From: Parcubacteria group bacterium GW2011_GWA1_47_8
Lineage (GTDB): Bacteria > Patescibacteriota > Minisyncoccia > Phycocordibacterales > UBA1550
Reading direction: 5' to 3'
Assembly (NCBI GenBank): GCA_000996605.1
Contig: LCOP01000006.1
Span: forward strand, 1-49,143
Length of the DNA stretch: 49,143 nucleotides
Part shown: positions 34,442-42,042 of the stretch, in pieces
How the letters are laid out: every line of letters starts with the position of its first letter
Position numbering within the stretch: the first letter of the stretch is position 1
Notes under the pieces: model-generated
Told to the model about the DNA's origin: nothing
Databases searched by the model: none
Seen by the model: the letters and a program-made list of their open reading frames with translations, nothing else
Translations under genes and position numbers: made by a program

Positions 34442-35521
34442 TTAGTGTAGATTCCCGTCGGTATTTTTGTGGAACAAGGGAAGTAATGTTTCAAGGGCGT
34501 TCTTGCTCGAAGTGATGATAATGGTTTTTGCGTCTGCAAATGCGTACACAATAGTTCCTCCCCCATTCTCAAAAATACGAGTGTCGTGTTTCCAAACAAC
34601 GGTGTCACGAAATTTTCCTACAGCTGATTTTCCAGTGCTTATGTGAGGGATGGTGGTGCCAAAAAACGTATTAAAAAAATTCGGCAGACCGGACTCCCAT
34701 TCAAGCATACCTGCGAATGCGCTGTCGCGGCTTGAGACTTTTAGTATCACGAAAGGGGTGGCAGTGTTTCCACTCTCGCCCACGAGGCCGGTCATAAAGG
34801 AGGTTTCAAGAGACCTGCTGAGAATATTGGGAATAGAAATCCCCAAAGTAGAGAATAGCTGTCGTGCGGAAATTGGCGCGGGGGCTTCGCTTCCTTCGGA
34901 TGAAGACCCTGTCCCGACGAAATAGATGTTGCGAATCTCCTTTTCGGTGAGACCGGCAATGCGTTCGGTGGCAATCGTTGAAAAAATTCCTTGGAGATTA
35001 TTTATATCGAGCGCGAGACGTTTTTCTGATTGCGCAGGAGCAAGTGACGGCGCGAGCGGTTGGGCGGGTTTGGTCGGGATATCGGATGGCAGAGGGGTTT
35101 CCTTTTGATCAGTCGGTTTTCCAAAATTGGGAAAAGAAAAGGTCAGTGTGGATATCTTTGGCCACAAGAGCACGCCACCTCCACCGAGTACCCCCAGAAT
35201 GATAACGACTCCCAGAACAATGAAGATGCGCCCGCGCTTGTGTGTTGGGTGTGCTGTTTGCGTACCCGCTTTTTTTTCCGCAAGCATCTCTTGTGCCTTG
35301 GCTTGTTCTCGAGCGGCTTTTTGTTTTTCGGCGGCGAGGGCAATGGACACCAGCGACTCATTTTGTTGATTGATAGCGATTGCGGAGTCGCTCTTCATGG
35401 TGCGGATGCGGAGAAGCGTCGAAGAGGGCGCGACTTTCGGGACGAGATGAGCTTCTCCCAGAGGTTTGGGCACTGGTATTTTTTGCGGTGGTTGGGGGGG
35501 GCGAGGAATAATTGGTTCCAT
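34442..35521 (-). CDS. single-pass membrane protein, unknown function
   Basis: A 359-aa protein from the preferred start MEPIIPRPPQPP (35557 is possible but falls upstream of the -10 box). It has a proline-rich cytoplasmic N-terminus, a charged helix (AAEKQKAAREQAKAQEMLAE), one membrane segment (IFIVLGVVIILGVLGGGGVL) and an outside domain of about 220 residues with no recognised motif. TATACT seven bases before the ATG predicts a leaderless message. Similar topology is common among CPR surface proteins. Confidence 0.75.
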   Translation of the reverse strand: MEPIIPRPPQPPQKIPVPKPLGEAHLVPKVAPSSTLLRIRTMKSDSAIAINQQNESLVSIALAAEKQKAAREQAKAQEMLAEKKAGTQTAHPTHKRGRIFIVLGVVIILGVLGGGGVLLWPKISTLTFSFPNFGKPTDQKETPLPSDIPTKPAQPLAPSLAPAQSEKRLALDINNLQGIFSTIATERIAGLTEKEIRNIYFVGTGSSSEGSEAPAPISARQLFSTLGISIPNILSRSLETSFMTGLVGESGNTATPFVILKVSSRDSAFAGMLEWESGLPNFFNTFFGTTIPHISTGKSAVGKFRDTVVWKHDTRIFENGGGTIVYAFADAKTIIITSSKNALETLLPLFHKNTDGNLH

Positions 35522-35627
35522 TGGATTTAGTATACACTGTATGAGATAGTTTCGCACGACAATGGTGTGGATACGTCTAGCCCGGGAAAACTATACAGAG
35601 GATTGAAGGTGGATGCAGGAATGTTTC

Positions 35628-35681
35628 TATCAGCTATGTACGTATAATATACTATGGTATATTATACGTACATAGCTGATA
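35628..35681. repeat. 25-bp perfect hairpin, apex TAC-CATA-GTA
   Basis: Arms 35628-35652 and 35657-35681 are exact reverse complements around TATG (CATA on the minus strand). It stands alone in the spacer between the NYN gene's terminator and the next promoter. The apex matches those of the hairpins at 27467 and 27556 although the arms are unrelated. Confidence 0.9.
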
Positions 35682-35687
35682 AATCAT

Positions 35688-35718
35688 AAAAATCCCCAGG
35701 AACTACGTGGGGATTTTT
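35688..35718. terminator. bidirectional intrinsic terminator
   Basis: Stem AAAAATCCCCA/TGGGGATTTTT with a nine-base loop. T-runs exist on both strands; on the minus strand it follows the NYN-domain gene. Confidence 0.88.
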
Positions 35719-35734
35719 ATATACAACCAATGGA

Positions 35735-36328
35735 TTATTTCGCAGGAGGTCCTTCGCGCTTTGTGCGATGAGGAGGATTTACTTGTTTGCGAGGACGACG
35801 TGCGCCTGCGCTGTTTCCTCCGCGAGAGCCGAGAAGGTATTTGTGCAGATCGTCGCACATGTCGATAAAGTCGTCAGCGGCCTCGCGCAAACGGCCTGAT
35901 GCCGAACGTCCAAAGGTGATGACTTCGACTTGTGTACCCATGAATTTCAAGTATTCAACGAGTGGGACGAAGTCCCCGTCGCCGGAAGCGATGACCACCG
36001 AGTCAACCTTTGACGCAAGACGGATGGCGTCTACCGCGAGCCCGACGTCCCAGTCGGCTTTCTTGGCGCCACCGAAGAAGATCTGAAGATCTTTTGTCTT
36101 TGTTTCAATACCGAGGTTGTTGAGTGCCTCAAAGAAGCTTTTCTCGTCTTCTTTTTCTGTGGTGATGACGTATGCGATTGCGCGCACGAGGTGGCGGTCT
36201 GCAACGGCTTCTTTGAGCACTGCACCAAAGTTAACTTTTGCTCCGTAGAGATTTTTTGCACTATGATAAAGGTTTTGTGTGTCGATGAACATTGCAACAC
36301 GCTGTTCCCTCTGTTTTATAATTGCCAT
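35735..36328 (-). CDS. NYN domain (LabA/DUF88-type) protein
   Basis: A 197-aa PIN-like NYN domain protein, a family of putative metal-dependent RNases. Acidic residues expected in the active site are visible in AMFIDTQNL (D16, N19), WDVGLAVDAI and VIASGDGDFVPLV. A basic, disordered C-terminal tail (RRPRKQVNPPHRTKREGPPAK region) may bind RNA. Monocistronic, with its own terminator. Confidence 0.92.
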   Translation of the reverse strand: MAIIKQREQRVAMFIDTQNLYHSAKNLYGAKVNFGAVLKEAVADRHLVRAIAYVITTEKEDEKSFFEALNNLGIETKTKDLQIFFGGAKKADWDVGLAVDAIRLASKVDSVVIASGDGDFVPLVEYLKFMGTQVEVITFGRSASGRLREAADDFIDMCDDLHKYLLGSRGGNSAGARRPRKQVNPPHRTKREGPPAK

Positions 36329-36397
36329 ATTTTTTGTTATTTTTCTTTTAGTATATCAAATGTTTCTTTATTCGCGAAAAAGCGGCGTAAGATGTTA

Positions 36398-36420
36398 AAT
36401 GCCCCGCAAGGCGGGGCATT
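36398..36420 (-). terminator. terminator after rpsO
   Basis: 10-bp stem AATGCCCCGC/GCGGGGCATT, three-base loop, just downstream of the rpsO stop; T-run short. Confidence 0.75.
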
Positions 36421-36431
36421 GGGGAGTTAAA

Positions 36432-36695
36432 TTATTTCAAACCAAGAGTTTTTACGAGAGAATCGTAACGGTCTCTGTTTTTACGCTTGAGGTAGCTTAA
36501 ATGGGTGCGGCGATCCGCAACCATTTGGAGCAATCCACGGCGCGAATGGTTGTCTTTATGGTTTTTCTTTAAATGTGACGCAAGCTCGTCGATGCGCTTT
36601 GAGAGGATCGCTACTTGGGCCTCAGGAGAACCCGTGTCTGTGTCGTGTACGCGGACTTTCCTAATAATATTCTGCTTTTGTTTCGTTGTTATCAT
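36432..36695 (-). CDS. rpsO: 30S ribosomal protein S15
   Basis: An 87-aa primary 16S rRNA-binding protein. It carries the S15 signature TDTGSPEAQVAILSKRI and HKDNHSRRGLLQMVADRR. The start at MITTKQKQN matches family length; the longer in-frame start (36713) overlaps a TATGCT box. No autoregulatory structure is obvious in the short leader. Confidence 0.96.
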   Translation of the reverse strand: MITTKQKQNIIRKVRVHDTDTGSPEAQVAILSKRIDELASHLKKNHKDNHSRRGLLQMVADRRTHLSYLKRKNRDRYDSLVKTLGLK

Positions 36696-36797
36696 TACCA
36701 GAAATAATAGCATAGAACGTTACATAATGCAAGCCCTATTCTCGTTTCTACTAGGAAGACCTTTGAGAAGGACTTCCCCCTAAAAAAAGAAAGTGGA

Positions 36798-37070
36798 TTA
36801 CAAGAGCCTGTCTTTGTCGCTCCCCCCCTGCATAATCTCGATACCGCCGCGGTCGAAAAGCTCTTGTTTAAATACCTCAATTGATTCTTCCGCCATGGTT
36901 TCGTTCGGTTCGATTAGATTGATTGCTTCTCCCGAACCTTTTTCCAAGACAACGCCATGATCGCTCATTGTTTTCATAGAATCCACGTCGTTTTCTTGGT
37001 GGATATCGGCTCCTCCATCATCGTCTGAATTTTTAGAATGCGTGATGAGGATAAATTTGTCTGAACTCAT
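36798..37070 (-). CDS. small acidic protein, unknown function
   Basis: A 90-aa acidic protein (MSSDKFILITHSKNSDDDGG at the start; ESIEVFKQELFDRGGIEIMQ near the end). No recognised domain. It is supported by an extended -10 box TGCGC-TACACT at 37077-37082, six bases before the ATG, the same leaderless arrangement as other genes here. Confidence 0.6.
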   Translation of the reverse strand: MSSDKFILITHSKNSDDDGGADIHQENDVDSMKTMSDHGVVLEKGSGEAINLIEPNETMAEESIEVFKQELFDRGGIEIMQGGSDKDRLL

Positions 37071-37160
37071 AGATTAAGTGTAGCGCATATGAGAAATTTT
37101 TGGAAGTACTATGAAGACTAGACCGATACGGGATGTTGTTTTTGTGATATTGTATATCAT

Positions 37161-38093
37161 ATGTCGCACAATCTTGACCTGCAGACGCTCAAGAGGCAAT
37201 TTTTCGAACATTTGGAAATCGAAAAAGGGCGAAGCCTGAAGACGATAGAAAATTACGAACGGTATCTTGCGCGATTTTTGGCGTTTGCAAAGGTTTCCGA
37301 CCCGCACGCGATCACCGACGACATGGTGCGCGAGTTTCGTTTGTGGCTCAATCGCCAACCCTCCGGCGTGAAAAGCGGCGGCCACGCGGAAACACTCAAG
37401 AAAAAAACACAGAACTATTATTTGATCGCGCTCCGAAGTTTTCTCAAATATTTGCGCAAGCGTGGCATCGAATCACTCTCCCCCGAGCGCATCGACCTCG
37501 CGAAAGTTGCCGAACGCGACCTTGACCTCATCTCGGCGAGTGACTTGGAGCGACTGCTTGCGGCACCAAATGGGAGCGATCTCAAAAGTTTGCGCGACAA
37601 GGCAATCCTCGAACTCTTTTTTTCCACCGGACTCCGCCTTTCCGAACTCTGCTCCCTTCCGCGCGATCTTGATATCGAAAAAGACGAATTTTCCGTGCGG
37701 GGCAAGGGTGAAAAAGTACGCGTGGTATTTCTCTCTGAACATGCGCGTGCCGCAATACAAGCATATTTTGCCAGGCGTACTGATATGGATGATGCGCTTT
37801 TTGTGCGGGTGGAAACAAAAATGTCCGAGGGTCATGGCGTCTCCCTTCGCCTCACTCCTCGCTCCATTGAGCGTATCGTGAAATACTATGCGACCAAAGC
37901 CGGCATTTCAAAAAAGGTTACTCCGCATGTCATTCGACATTTGTTCGCGACCGATTTGTTGCAAAATGGTGCGGACATCCGATCCGTGCAAATGATGCTT
38001 GGGCATTCAAACATTGCGACGACGCAGATTTACACCCACATTACCGATAAGCAGTTGCGTGATGTTCATAAGAAGTTTCACGGCAAAAAATAG
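37161..38093 (+). CDS. xerC: tyrosine recombinase XerC/XerD/XerA-like
   Basis: A 310-aa site-specific recombinase, most likely the single Xer protein that resolves chromosome dimers at dif. It has an N-terminal SAM-like DNA-binding domain (about 1-100) and a catalytic domain with R159 (TGLRLSEL), a lysine in the beta-hairpin (GKGEKVR, about 182-185), H256-x2-R259 (HVIRH), H282 (GHSNI) and nucleophile Y291. No integrase-specific extension or phage genes are adjacent, favouring a housekeeping role. Confidence 0.9.
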   Translation: MSHNLDLQTLKRQFFEHLEIEKGRSLKTIENYERYLARFLAFAKVSDPHAITDDMVREFRLWLNRQPSGVKSGGHAETLKKKTQNYYLIALRSFLKYLRKRGIESLSPERIDLAKVAERDLDLISASDLERLLAAPNGSDLKSLRDKAILELFFSTGLRLSELCSLPRDLDIEKDEFSVRGKGEKVRVVFLSEHARAAIQAYFARRTDMDDALFVRVETKMSEGHGVSLRLTPRSIERIVKYYATKAGISKKVTPHVIRHLFATDLLQNGADIRSVQMMLGHSNIATTQIYTHITDKQLRDVHKKFHGKK

Positions 38094-38129
38094 AGTAGTC
38101 CCGTATTAATTCTTTGCCACTTTTTTCCC

Positions 38130-38324
38130 TTATTTTAGATCCATCATCTTTCCTTTCATTTTTTCAAAATATGCGATAAGCTCGGCGTCGCTCCACGTTA
38201 CTCTGTCCATCAGTCTGTTCGTTGATGGAAGACGATGCATGATTTTGCCTACCGTTTGTACCATTTTTCTCAACCTTTCCAATAGTTCTTTGCGAGATGC
38301 TGGCGTGTCTTCGGGTGTGTCCAT
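38130..38324 (-). CDS. small basic helical protein, unknown function
   Basis: A 64-aa protein (RKELLERLRKMVQTVGKIMH; ending YFEKMKGKMMDLK), predicted helical. A perfect Shine-Dalgarno AAAGGAGG lies six bases before the ATG, which is unusual in this genome and supports that it is real. No family recognised. Converges on the Xer gene. Confidence 0.6.
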   Translation of the reverse strand: MDTPEDTPASRKELLERLRKMVQTVGKIMHRLPSTNRLMDRVTWSDAELIAYFEKMKGKMMDLK

Positions 38325-38410
38325 AAAAACCTCCTTTTGCGGTGAAATATCGTACGAACTTTTTTCATGGTACCTTATTTTCGTGATTTCGTCGAATGTT
38401 GTTTGTCGGC

Positions 38411-38416
38411 TATAAT
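38411..38416 (+). promoter_or_regulatory. -10 box of the exonuclease III gene
   Basis: TATAAT ending six bases before the ATG at 38423; predicted leaderless start. Confidence 0.45.
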
Positions 38417-38422
38417 GACTTT

Positions 38423-39193
38423 ATGAAACTACTTTCATGGAACGTGAACGGTTTGCGGGCGATTCACAAAAAAGGAAACTTTGCGGATCTGCTCAAGACC
38501 AACACGGATATTTTTTGTTTGCAGGAAACAAAAGTAGAAGTGGATCAATTACCGGAGGAGGTGCGGAATCCCGCAGGGTATTTCTCATATTTCAGTCATT
38601 CAAAGATGCGCAAGGGTTATAGTGGGGTTGCCGTTTATTCGAAAATAAAGCCGGAAAAGGTTGAAGAAGGTATGGGTCTGGAAGAATTTGATAAAGAAGG
38701 GCGCCTCCTTGTCCTTTACTATCCCGACTTTGTCCTTTTGAATTGTTACTTCCCCAACGGTGGCGGCGGACCCGAGCGCTTGCAATACAAACTCGATTTT
38801 TATGATCACTTTTTGAAATTCGTCGAGAAACTTCGCAAGAAAAATCACAAGATTATTATCTGCGGCGATGTGAATACCGCGCATGAAGAAGTCGATCTCG
38901 CACGGCCAAAAGAAAACAAGAAAAACACGGGGTTCCTTCCTGAAGAACGCGCATGGATTGACGAACTTATTTATCACGGTTATGTGGATATTTTTCGTCA
39001 CTTGCATCCACATACGCTGGATGTTTATACGTATTGGGATATAAAGACCAGCGCCCGCGACCGCAACGTCGGCTGGCGTATTGATTACTTCTTCGTGAGC
39101 CCCGACCTCCTCCCCCGTGTGAAGCATGCCACCATGCTTACCGACTTTTATGGCTCGGATCATTGTCCGATTGCGTTGGAATTAAAAGATTGA
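38423..39193 (+). CDS. xth: exodeoxyribonuclease III / AP endonuclease
   Basis: A base-excision-repair nuclease that cuts 5' to abasic sites and degrades 3' ends. The 256-aa ExoIII/APE1-type protein has MKLLSWNVNGLRA (N7), FCLQETKV (E35), the GDVNTAHEEVDL motif, and the C-terminal SDHCPIALEL histidine. The start at 38423 fits the family exactly; the upstream frame lies in the promoter. Confidence 0.95.
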   Translation: MKLLSWNVNGLRAIHKKGNFADLLKTNTDIFCLQETKVEVDQLPEEVRNPAGYFSYFSHSKMRKGYSGVAVYSKIKPEKVEEGMGLEEFDKEGRLLVLYYPDFVLLNCYFPNGGGGPERLQYKLDFYDHFLKFVEKLRKKNHKIIICGDVNTAHEEVDLARPKENKKNTGFLPEERAWIDELIYHGYVDIFRHLHPHTLDVYTYWDIKTSARDRNVGWRIDYFFVSPDLLPRVKHATMLTDFYGSDHCPIALELKD

Positions 39194-39323
39194 CAAGATA
39201 TGATAATTTAGTATGATAATATCATATCAGTAATATAGAGTACTATATTAGCTCCTCGGCTCGGAGCTGTAAAAGATTACTTCTACAGCTCTCTCGCTTT
39301 ACGTCGCTAATAATATAAATCAT
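39194..39323. repeat. palindrome-rich spacer before the toxin-antitoxin genes
   Basis: Contains several small inverted repeats: GATATGA/TCATATC, TAATATAG/CTATATTA (about 39230-39250) and GAGCTGTA/TACAGCTC around 39265-39290. They may be terminator and operator sites for the ParD-like antitoxin. TAATAT lies seven bases before the antitoxin ATG. Confidence 0.5.
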
Positions 39324-39542
39324 ATGTCCACACTATCTGTCCCATTGTCACCAGAACTAGAGAAATTCATTAATAGTCAAGTAAAAAGTGGCAACGCAGC
39401 CAACAAAGCTGATGTTGTTCGTCGTGCCCTCACCCGTTTTTCTGAAGATGAGGCAGTGCGCGCTGTGCTTGAGGCATCCCAAGAAGTGAAAGATGGCAAA
39501 GTATTGCGCGGGGATTTGCGCGAACTTGCGAAAAGAATCTAA
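39324..39542 (+). CDS. ribbon-helix-helix antitoxin (ParD-like)
   Basis: A 72-aa antitoxin with the RHH fold start LSVPLSPELEKFINSQVKSG and NKADVVRRALTRF, followed by a C-terminal toxin-binding tail. It is two bases from the RelE/ParE-like toxin gene, the standard layout of type II modules. It would bind palindromes in its own promoter and repress the pair. Confidence 0.88.
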   Translation: MSTLSVPLSPELEKFINSQVKSGNAANKADVVRRALTRFSEDEAVRAVLEASQEVKDGKVLRGDLRELAKRI

Positions 39543-39544
39543 TT

Positions 39545-39811
39545 ATGAAAGTTGCTTACACGCCTAGATTTTTGAGATTCTATAAGAAGTTACCAGCGGG
39601 TTTACAGGATGAGGTAATTGAAAAGATAGACCTGTTTAAGGACGTCAACAATCACCAGCGACTGGAAGTACACAAATTAAAAGGGAGACTGAAAAAATTC
39701 TATGGCTTCTCGGTTGATTATAAAAATCGTATCGTTTTTGAGTACATGTCCAAAAATGAGATAGTACTCTTGGCGGTCGGTGATCATGAAATTTATAAAA
39801 TGTTTTTGTAA
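39545..39811 (+). CDS. RelE/ParE-family toxin
   Basis: An 88-aa protein of the RelE/ParE fold: VAYTPRFLRFYKKLP at the start, HKLKGRLKKFYGFSVDYKNR in the middle and IVLLAVGDHEIYK at the end, a typical mRNA-interferase-like C-terminus. Immediately downstream of its antitoxin. Whether it cleaves mRNA or inhibits gyrase cannot be told from sequence alone. Confidence 0.9.
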   Translation: MKVAYTPRFLRFYKKLPAGLQDEVIEKIDLFKDVNNHQRLEVHKLKGRLKKFYGFSVDYKNRIVFEYMSKNEIVLLAVGDHEIYKMFL

Positions 39812-39813
39812 AC

Positions 39814-40062
39814 ATGAACAAAAAGACAAAAGAAAAAGAAGCAGAAACAAGTGGCTGGGCTTTTGCCATTGTGAATAGAAAACTTTCTGAGATATTTTTT
39901 AAGGTAAGGAATGGCAAGATGTCAGTATATGCGCATTGTTATGTAGAGGAAAGCGAATATAAGGCGAAATGGGAGAAAAAAGCAATACAAAACGACACCG
40001 AGAAGTACAGGTTCATTTGGCGAAACAAGGAATACAAGCGGGTTCAACCAAAAACTATTTGA
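39814..40062 (+). CDS. small basic protein following the toxin gene
   Basis: An 82-aa protein (SGWAFAIVNRKLSEIFFKV; then RFIWRNKEYKRVQPKTI) rich in Lys and Trp. It starts two bases after the toxin stop, so it is in the same operon and could be a third component. Its end overlaps the converging TrmB-like gene by eight bases. No family recognised. Confidence 0.6.
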   Translation: MNKKTKEKEAETSGWAFAIVNRKLSEIFFKVRNGKMSVYAHCYVEESEYKAKWEKKAIQNDTEKYRFIWRNKEYKRVQPKTI

Positions 40063-40831
40063 TCACCTTACTCTTGTCATACTCATCCCCTAGTCTTGAC
40101 CAGAGCATCTCGAAGATTTGTTTCATTGCTTTTGCTACGGTTGGAGATTCGATGATGACGCCGACGGAGGTATCAAAGAAAATGATCTTTACGAAATTTT
40201 GGTAAAATTCAAATGAGGCATTTGAGCTATAAAGTTCTTTCGGAATGAATTTCGGGGTGAATGTTGCATCCTTGATGTATTTTTCGAATCCTTTCAAAGT
40301 TTCCGCCTCGGTGAGTAAGCCACGTACCTTGATGTTGTGCGCAATTCGATATTCGTTGAATTCAAGCGATGCCGCATAGGTTTCTTGCGTCGCAAAGTCC
40401 GGGTCTGCATAAAATCCCACTATCTCCGTGTCGCGCAGTTCTTTTATGCGGTACATTAGCGCTTGTTTGAGTCCTTCCTTGCCTTCAAAATACAGGACGG
40501 TCGGCTTGTCCGCCACACCCCCCTTGAGCGCTTGGAGTTCAGGGAGGTTCTTTTTTGCTTCAAGCAATTTTTGCTCGCGCTCCTCGTAGATCACTTCAGG
40601 TGGGCGGGCAATGTAGGTGTGTTTGTCGCCAGGGGCTTTGACGGCATAACCTTTTTCAACAAGCTCGTTCGCTATAACATACGCAGTCGGGCGCTTGAGA
40701 CCGCTTCGTTTCGCCATTTTGTAGGGGGTTGATGGGCCAAGCTGGAGAAGCACGAAATATATTTTTGCTTCCTTTTCGCTAAGACCCAATGTCTCAAGAG
40801 TTTTAAGTAAATGGTCTTTATTGTCTGCCAT
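40055..40831 (-). CDS. TrmB family transcriptional regulator
   Basis: A 258-aa regulator with an N-terminal winged helix-turn-helix of the TrmB type (LLKTLETLGLSEKEAKIYFV; PYKMAKRSGLKRPTAYVIAN) followed by a coiled linker and an effector-binding-like domain. TrmB proteins are common in archaea and in CPR bacteria. The start at MADNKDHLLK is chosen because TTGACT, a 16-base spacer and TATGCT (40838-40843) lie just upstream, with six bases between the -10 box and the ATG. Target genes are unknown. Confidence 0.92.
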   Translation of the reverse strand: MADNKDHLLKTLETLGLSEKEAKIYFVLLQLGPSTPYKMAKRSGLKRPTAYVIANELVEKGYAVKAPGDKHTYIARPPEVIYEEREQKLLEAKKNLPELQALKGGVADKPTVLYFEGKEGLKQALMYRIKELRDTEIVGFYADPDFATQETYAASLEFNEYRIAHNIKVRGLLTEAETLKGFEKYIKDATFTPKFIPKELYSSNASFEFYQNFVKIIFFDTSVGVIIESPTVAKAMKQIFEMLWSRLGDEYDKSKVIK

Positions 40832-40837
40832 ACATAT

Positions 40838-40865
40838 AGCATACACCCATTTTAATAATAGTCAA
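40838..40865 (-). promoter_or_regulatory. promoter of the TrmB-like gene
   Basis: TTGACT (40860-40865) and TATGCT (40838-40843) on the minus strand, 16-base spacer, six bases to the ATG. Confidence 0.5.
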
Positions 40866-40884
40866 TAATTTTGACAAATGTTTG

Positions 40885-40933
40885 GTAAAATAGCCGAAAT
40901 ACCTTGAAATACAAGGCACTTCGGCTATTTTAC
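40885..40933. repeat. interrupted hairpin at the left edge of the island
   Basis: GTAAAATAGCCGAA (40885-40898) pairs with TTCGGCTATTTTAC (40920-40933); inside, CCTTG/CAAGG forms a second stem around AAATA. No T-run. It marks the boundary between the TrmB gene and the accessory island and could be an insulator, terminator or integration scar. Confidence 0.75.
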
Positions 40934-40966
40934 GGCATGCTACCAGTCACAAACTAGACACATTGC

Positions 40967-40995
40967 TTGACATTTTGTAAAGAGTTTGCTACGAT
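40967..40995 (+). promoter_or_regulatory. consensus sigma-70 promoter of the island
   Basis: Perfect TTGACA (40967-40972), exact 17-base spacer and TACGAT (40990-40995). It predicts a leader of about 70 bases that contains the palindrome GCGGATATCCGC within a larger ATACCG/CGGTAT stem, followed by a strong Shine-Dalgarno. The leader hairpin could be regulatory. Confidence 0.65.
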
Positions 40996-41073
40996 ATCAC
41001 CAGAGAAGTTAAGTACATTGATACCGCGGATATCCGCAACCGCGCCCCCGGTATGTGGGTAAAGGAGATTGAC

Positions 41074-41385
41074 ATGAGCAAATTCTGTGTGGTTGGTGTG
41101 GAGATGTTGGGAGGCTGTGCCATTTACGCTGACGGTATGCGCTTCGAAAGCCGCCCCGTCCAAATGGCCCCCCGTGTTTGCGACTCACTCGGCAAAGCGA
41201 CTTCCCTGGTTAACTTTCTACATCATAACCGGCATTCTTACAGGGAATACGGAATTGATGATATAAAGGACCTCGTTGTTTACGAGGTTGGGGATGATTG
41301 TCTTGACGATCTAGATGATATCGATACTGATCTCATTATGGCGAAAGCCCTAATGAGATACGATTATCATTTTGGTGAATCGTGA
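41074..41385 (+). CDS. acidic island protein 1, unknown function
   Basis: A 103-aa acidic protein (MSKFCVVGVEMLGGCAIYAD; DDCLDDLDDIDTDLIMAKAL) without recognised domains. AAAGGAG lies seven bases before the ATG. It is the first gene of a run of small genes with strong ribosome-binding sites, unlike neighbouring genes. Its stop overlaps the next ORF (GTGA). Phage or plasmid origin is plausible. Confidence 0.7.
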   Translation: MSKFCVVGVEMLGGCAIYADGMRFESRPVQMAPRVCDSLGKATSLVNFLHHNRHSYREYGIDDIKDLVVYEVGDDCLDDLDDIDTDLIMAKALMRYDYHFGES

Positions 41386-41540
41386 GCCTACTCCCACGCA
41401 ATCCCCTGCGTGAAATAAATACGGGTGTTATCCAACGGCATAAGCGGGGATTCTGGCGAATACATAAGTCAGAGCGAGACCGCAGTTGGGAGCTCCACTC
41501 AGGATATGTGCTCGAAATCCTCGCTAAAGCCAAAGCGTAA
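41382..41540 (+). CDS. small basic ORF overlapping the previous stop
   Basis: A 52-aa ORF starting at GTG inside the GTGA overlap with the preceding stop. The product is basic and aromatic (VIQRHKRGFWRIHKSERDRS; ending VLEILAKAKA). The overlap and the terminator 46 bases after its stop support translation by coupling; protein family unknown. Too short for routine gene calling. Confidence 0.45.
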   Translation: MSLLPRNPLREINTGVIQRHKRGFWRIHKSERDRSWELHSGYVLEILAKAKA

Positions 41541-41585
41541 TAATGGCTGGACAAGTTTAGTAGCGGAATTTTCGCTCCTTGTCGT

Positions 41586-41625
41586 GGCGAGTTGAGTGTT
41601 TCACTCCTCCTCGCCATCTTTATCA
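41586..41625 (+). terminator. terminator of island operon 1, with shared 16-base tail
   Basis: GGCGAG (41586-41591) pairs with CTCGCC (41610-41615); inner stem GAGTG/CACTC. It is followed by ATCTTTATCA. The 16-base tail (41610-41625) is repeated exactly at 41961-41976. Confidence 0.65.
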
Positions 41626-41942
41626 GGAACATAACGTGTTTGTGTTTCTGTAGAGATTCGGTTCTTTGAAAGAAAATTGCGCGAAGTGCCATCCGTCAGG
41701 ATGAGCTCACCGTGGGGGCGGGCGCAAGATATGTGGAACCCCCAAGTGCAAAACCGTGATGGTTGCTCCGGGTTACTGTTTTCACTAGTGGATAAGGAAT
41801 TCCATAAATGAAGGCAACGAGTCGCTGGTAGGCACACTAGCGGCAGACCACACATGATAGTCATATAAACTATTTTGTGCGTTGCGGGTACCGCAATGTA
41901 ATTCTGTAAACAGTGACCACACACTGCAAACAGAAAAAAGCC
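41626..41942 (+). ncRNA. possible structured non-coding RNA (or decayed gene)
   Basis: About 320 bases with no credible ORF and no Shine-Dalgarno, but a series of hairpins: TGGGGG/CCCCCA (41713-41744), GGAATTCC, CGCTGGT/ACTAGCG (41823-41842), TTGCGG-GTA-CCGCAA (41882-41896) and CAGTG/CACTG (41911-41926), ending in a terminator hairpin at 41943-41968. It does not match tmRNA, RNase P RNA, SRP RNA or a group I/II intron core by eye. The upstream part resembles the leader of the next gene, so a decayed gene is an alternative. Confidence 0.3.
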
Positions 41943-41976
41943 ATGGCGAGCAAAACATCGCTCGCCATCTTTATCA
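41943..41976 (+). terminator. second island terminator with the same tail
   Basis: ATGGCGAGC (41943-41951) pairs with GCTCGCCAT (41960-41968), loop of eight, followed by CTTTATCA. The following leader (GTAGAGATNNNGTTCTTT) resembles the sequence after the first terminator, so the segment 41610-41680 and 41961-42030 look like diverged direct repeats. Confidence 0.6.
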
Positions 41977-42042
41977 AGATTTTAAACATGGGGTTTGAAA
42001 TTTTGTAGAGATGAAGTTCTTTATAAACAAAAGGAGATTCCG

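Noticed and set aside
41601..41924. A 107-aa minus-strand open frame in the hairpin-rich segment of the island
   Set aside because: Runs through two terminator hairpins and several repeats, has no ribosome-binding site or promoter, and looks like random coding.
41626..41976. tmRNA, RNase P RNA, SRP RNA or intron in the island
   Set aside because: None of the conserved core sequences (P4 elements of RNase P, tmRNA ends, SRP tetraloop region, domain V) is present.
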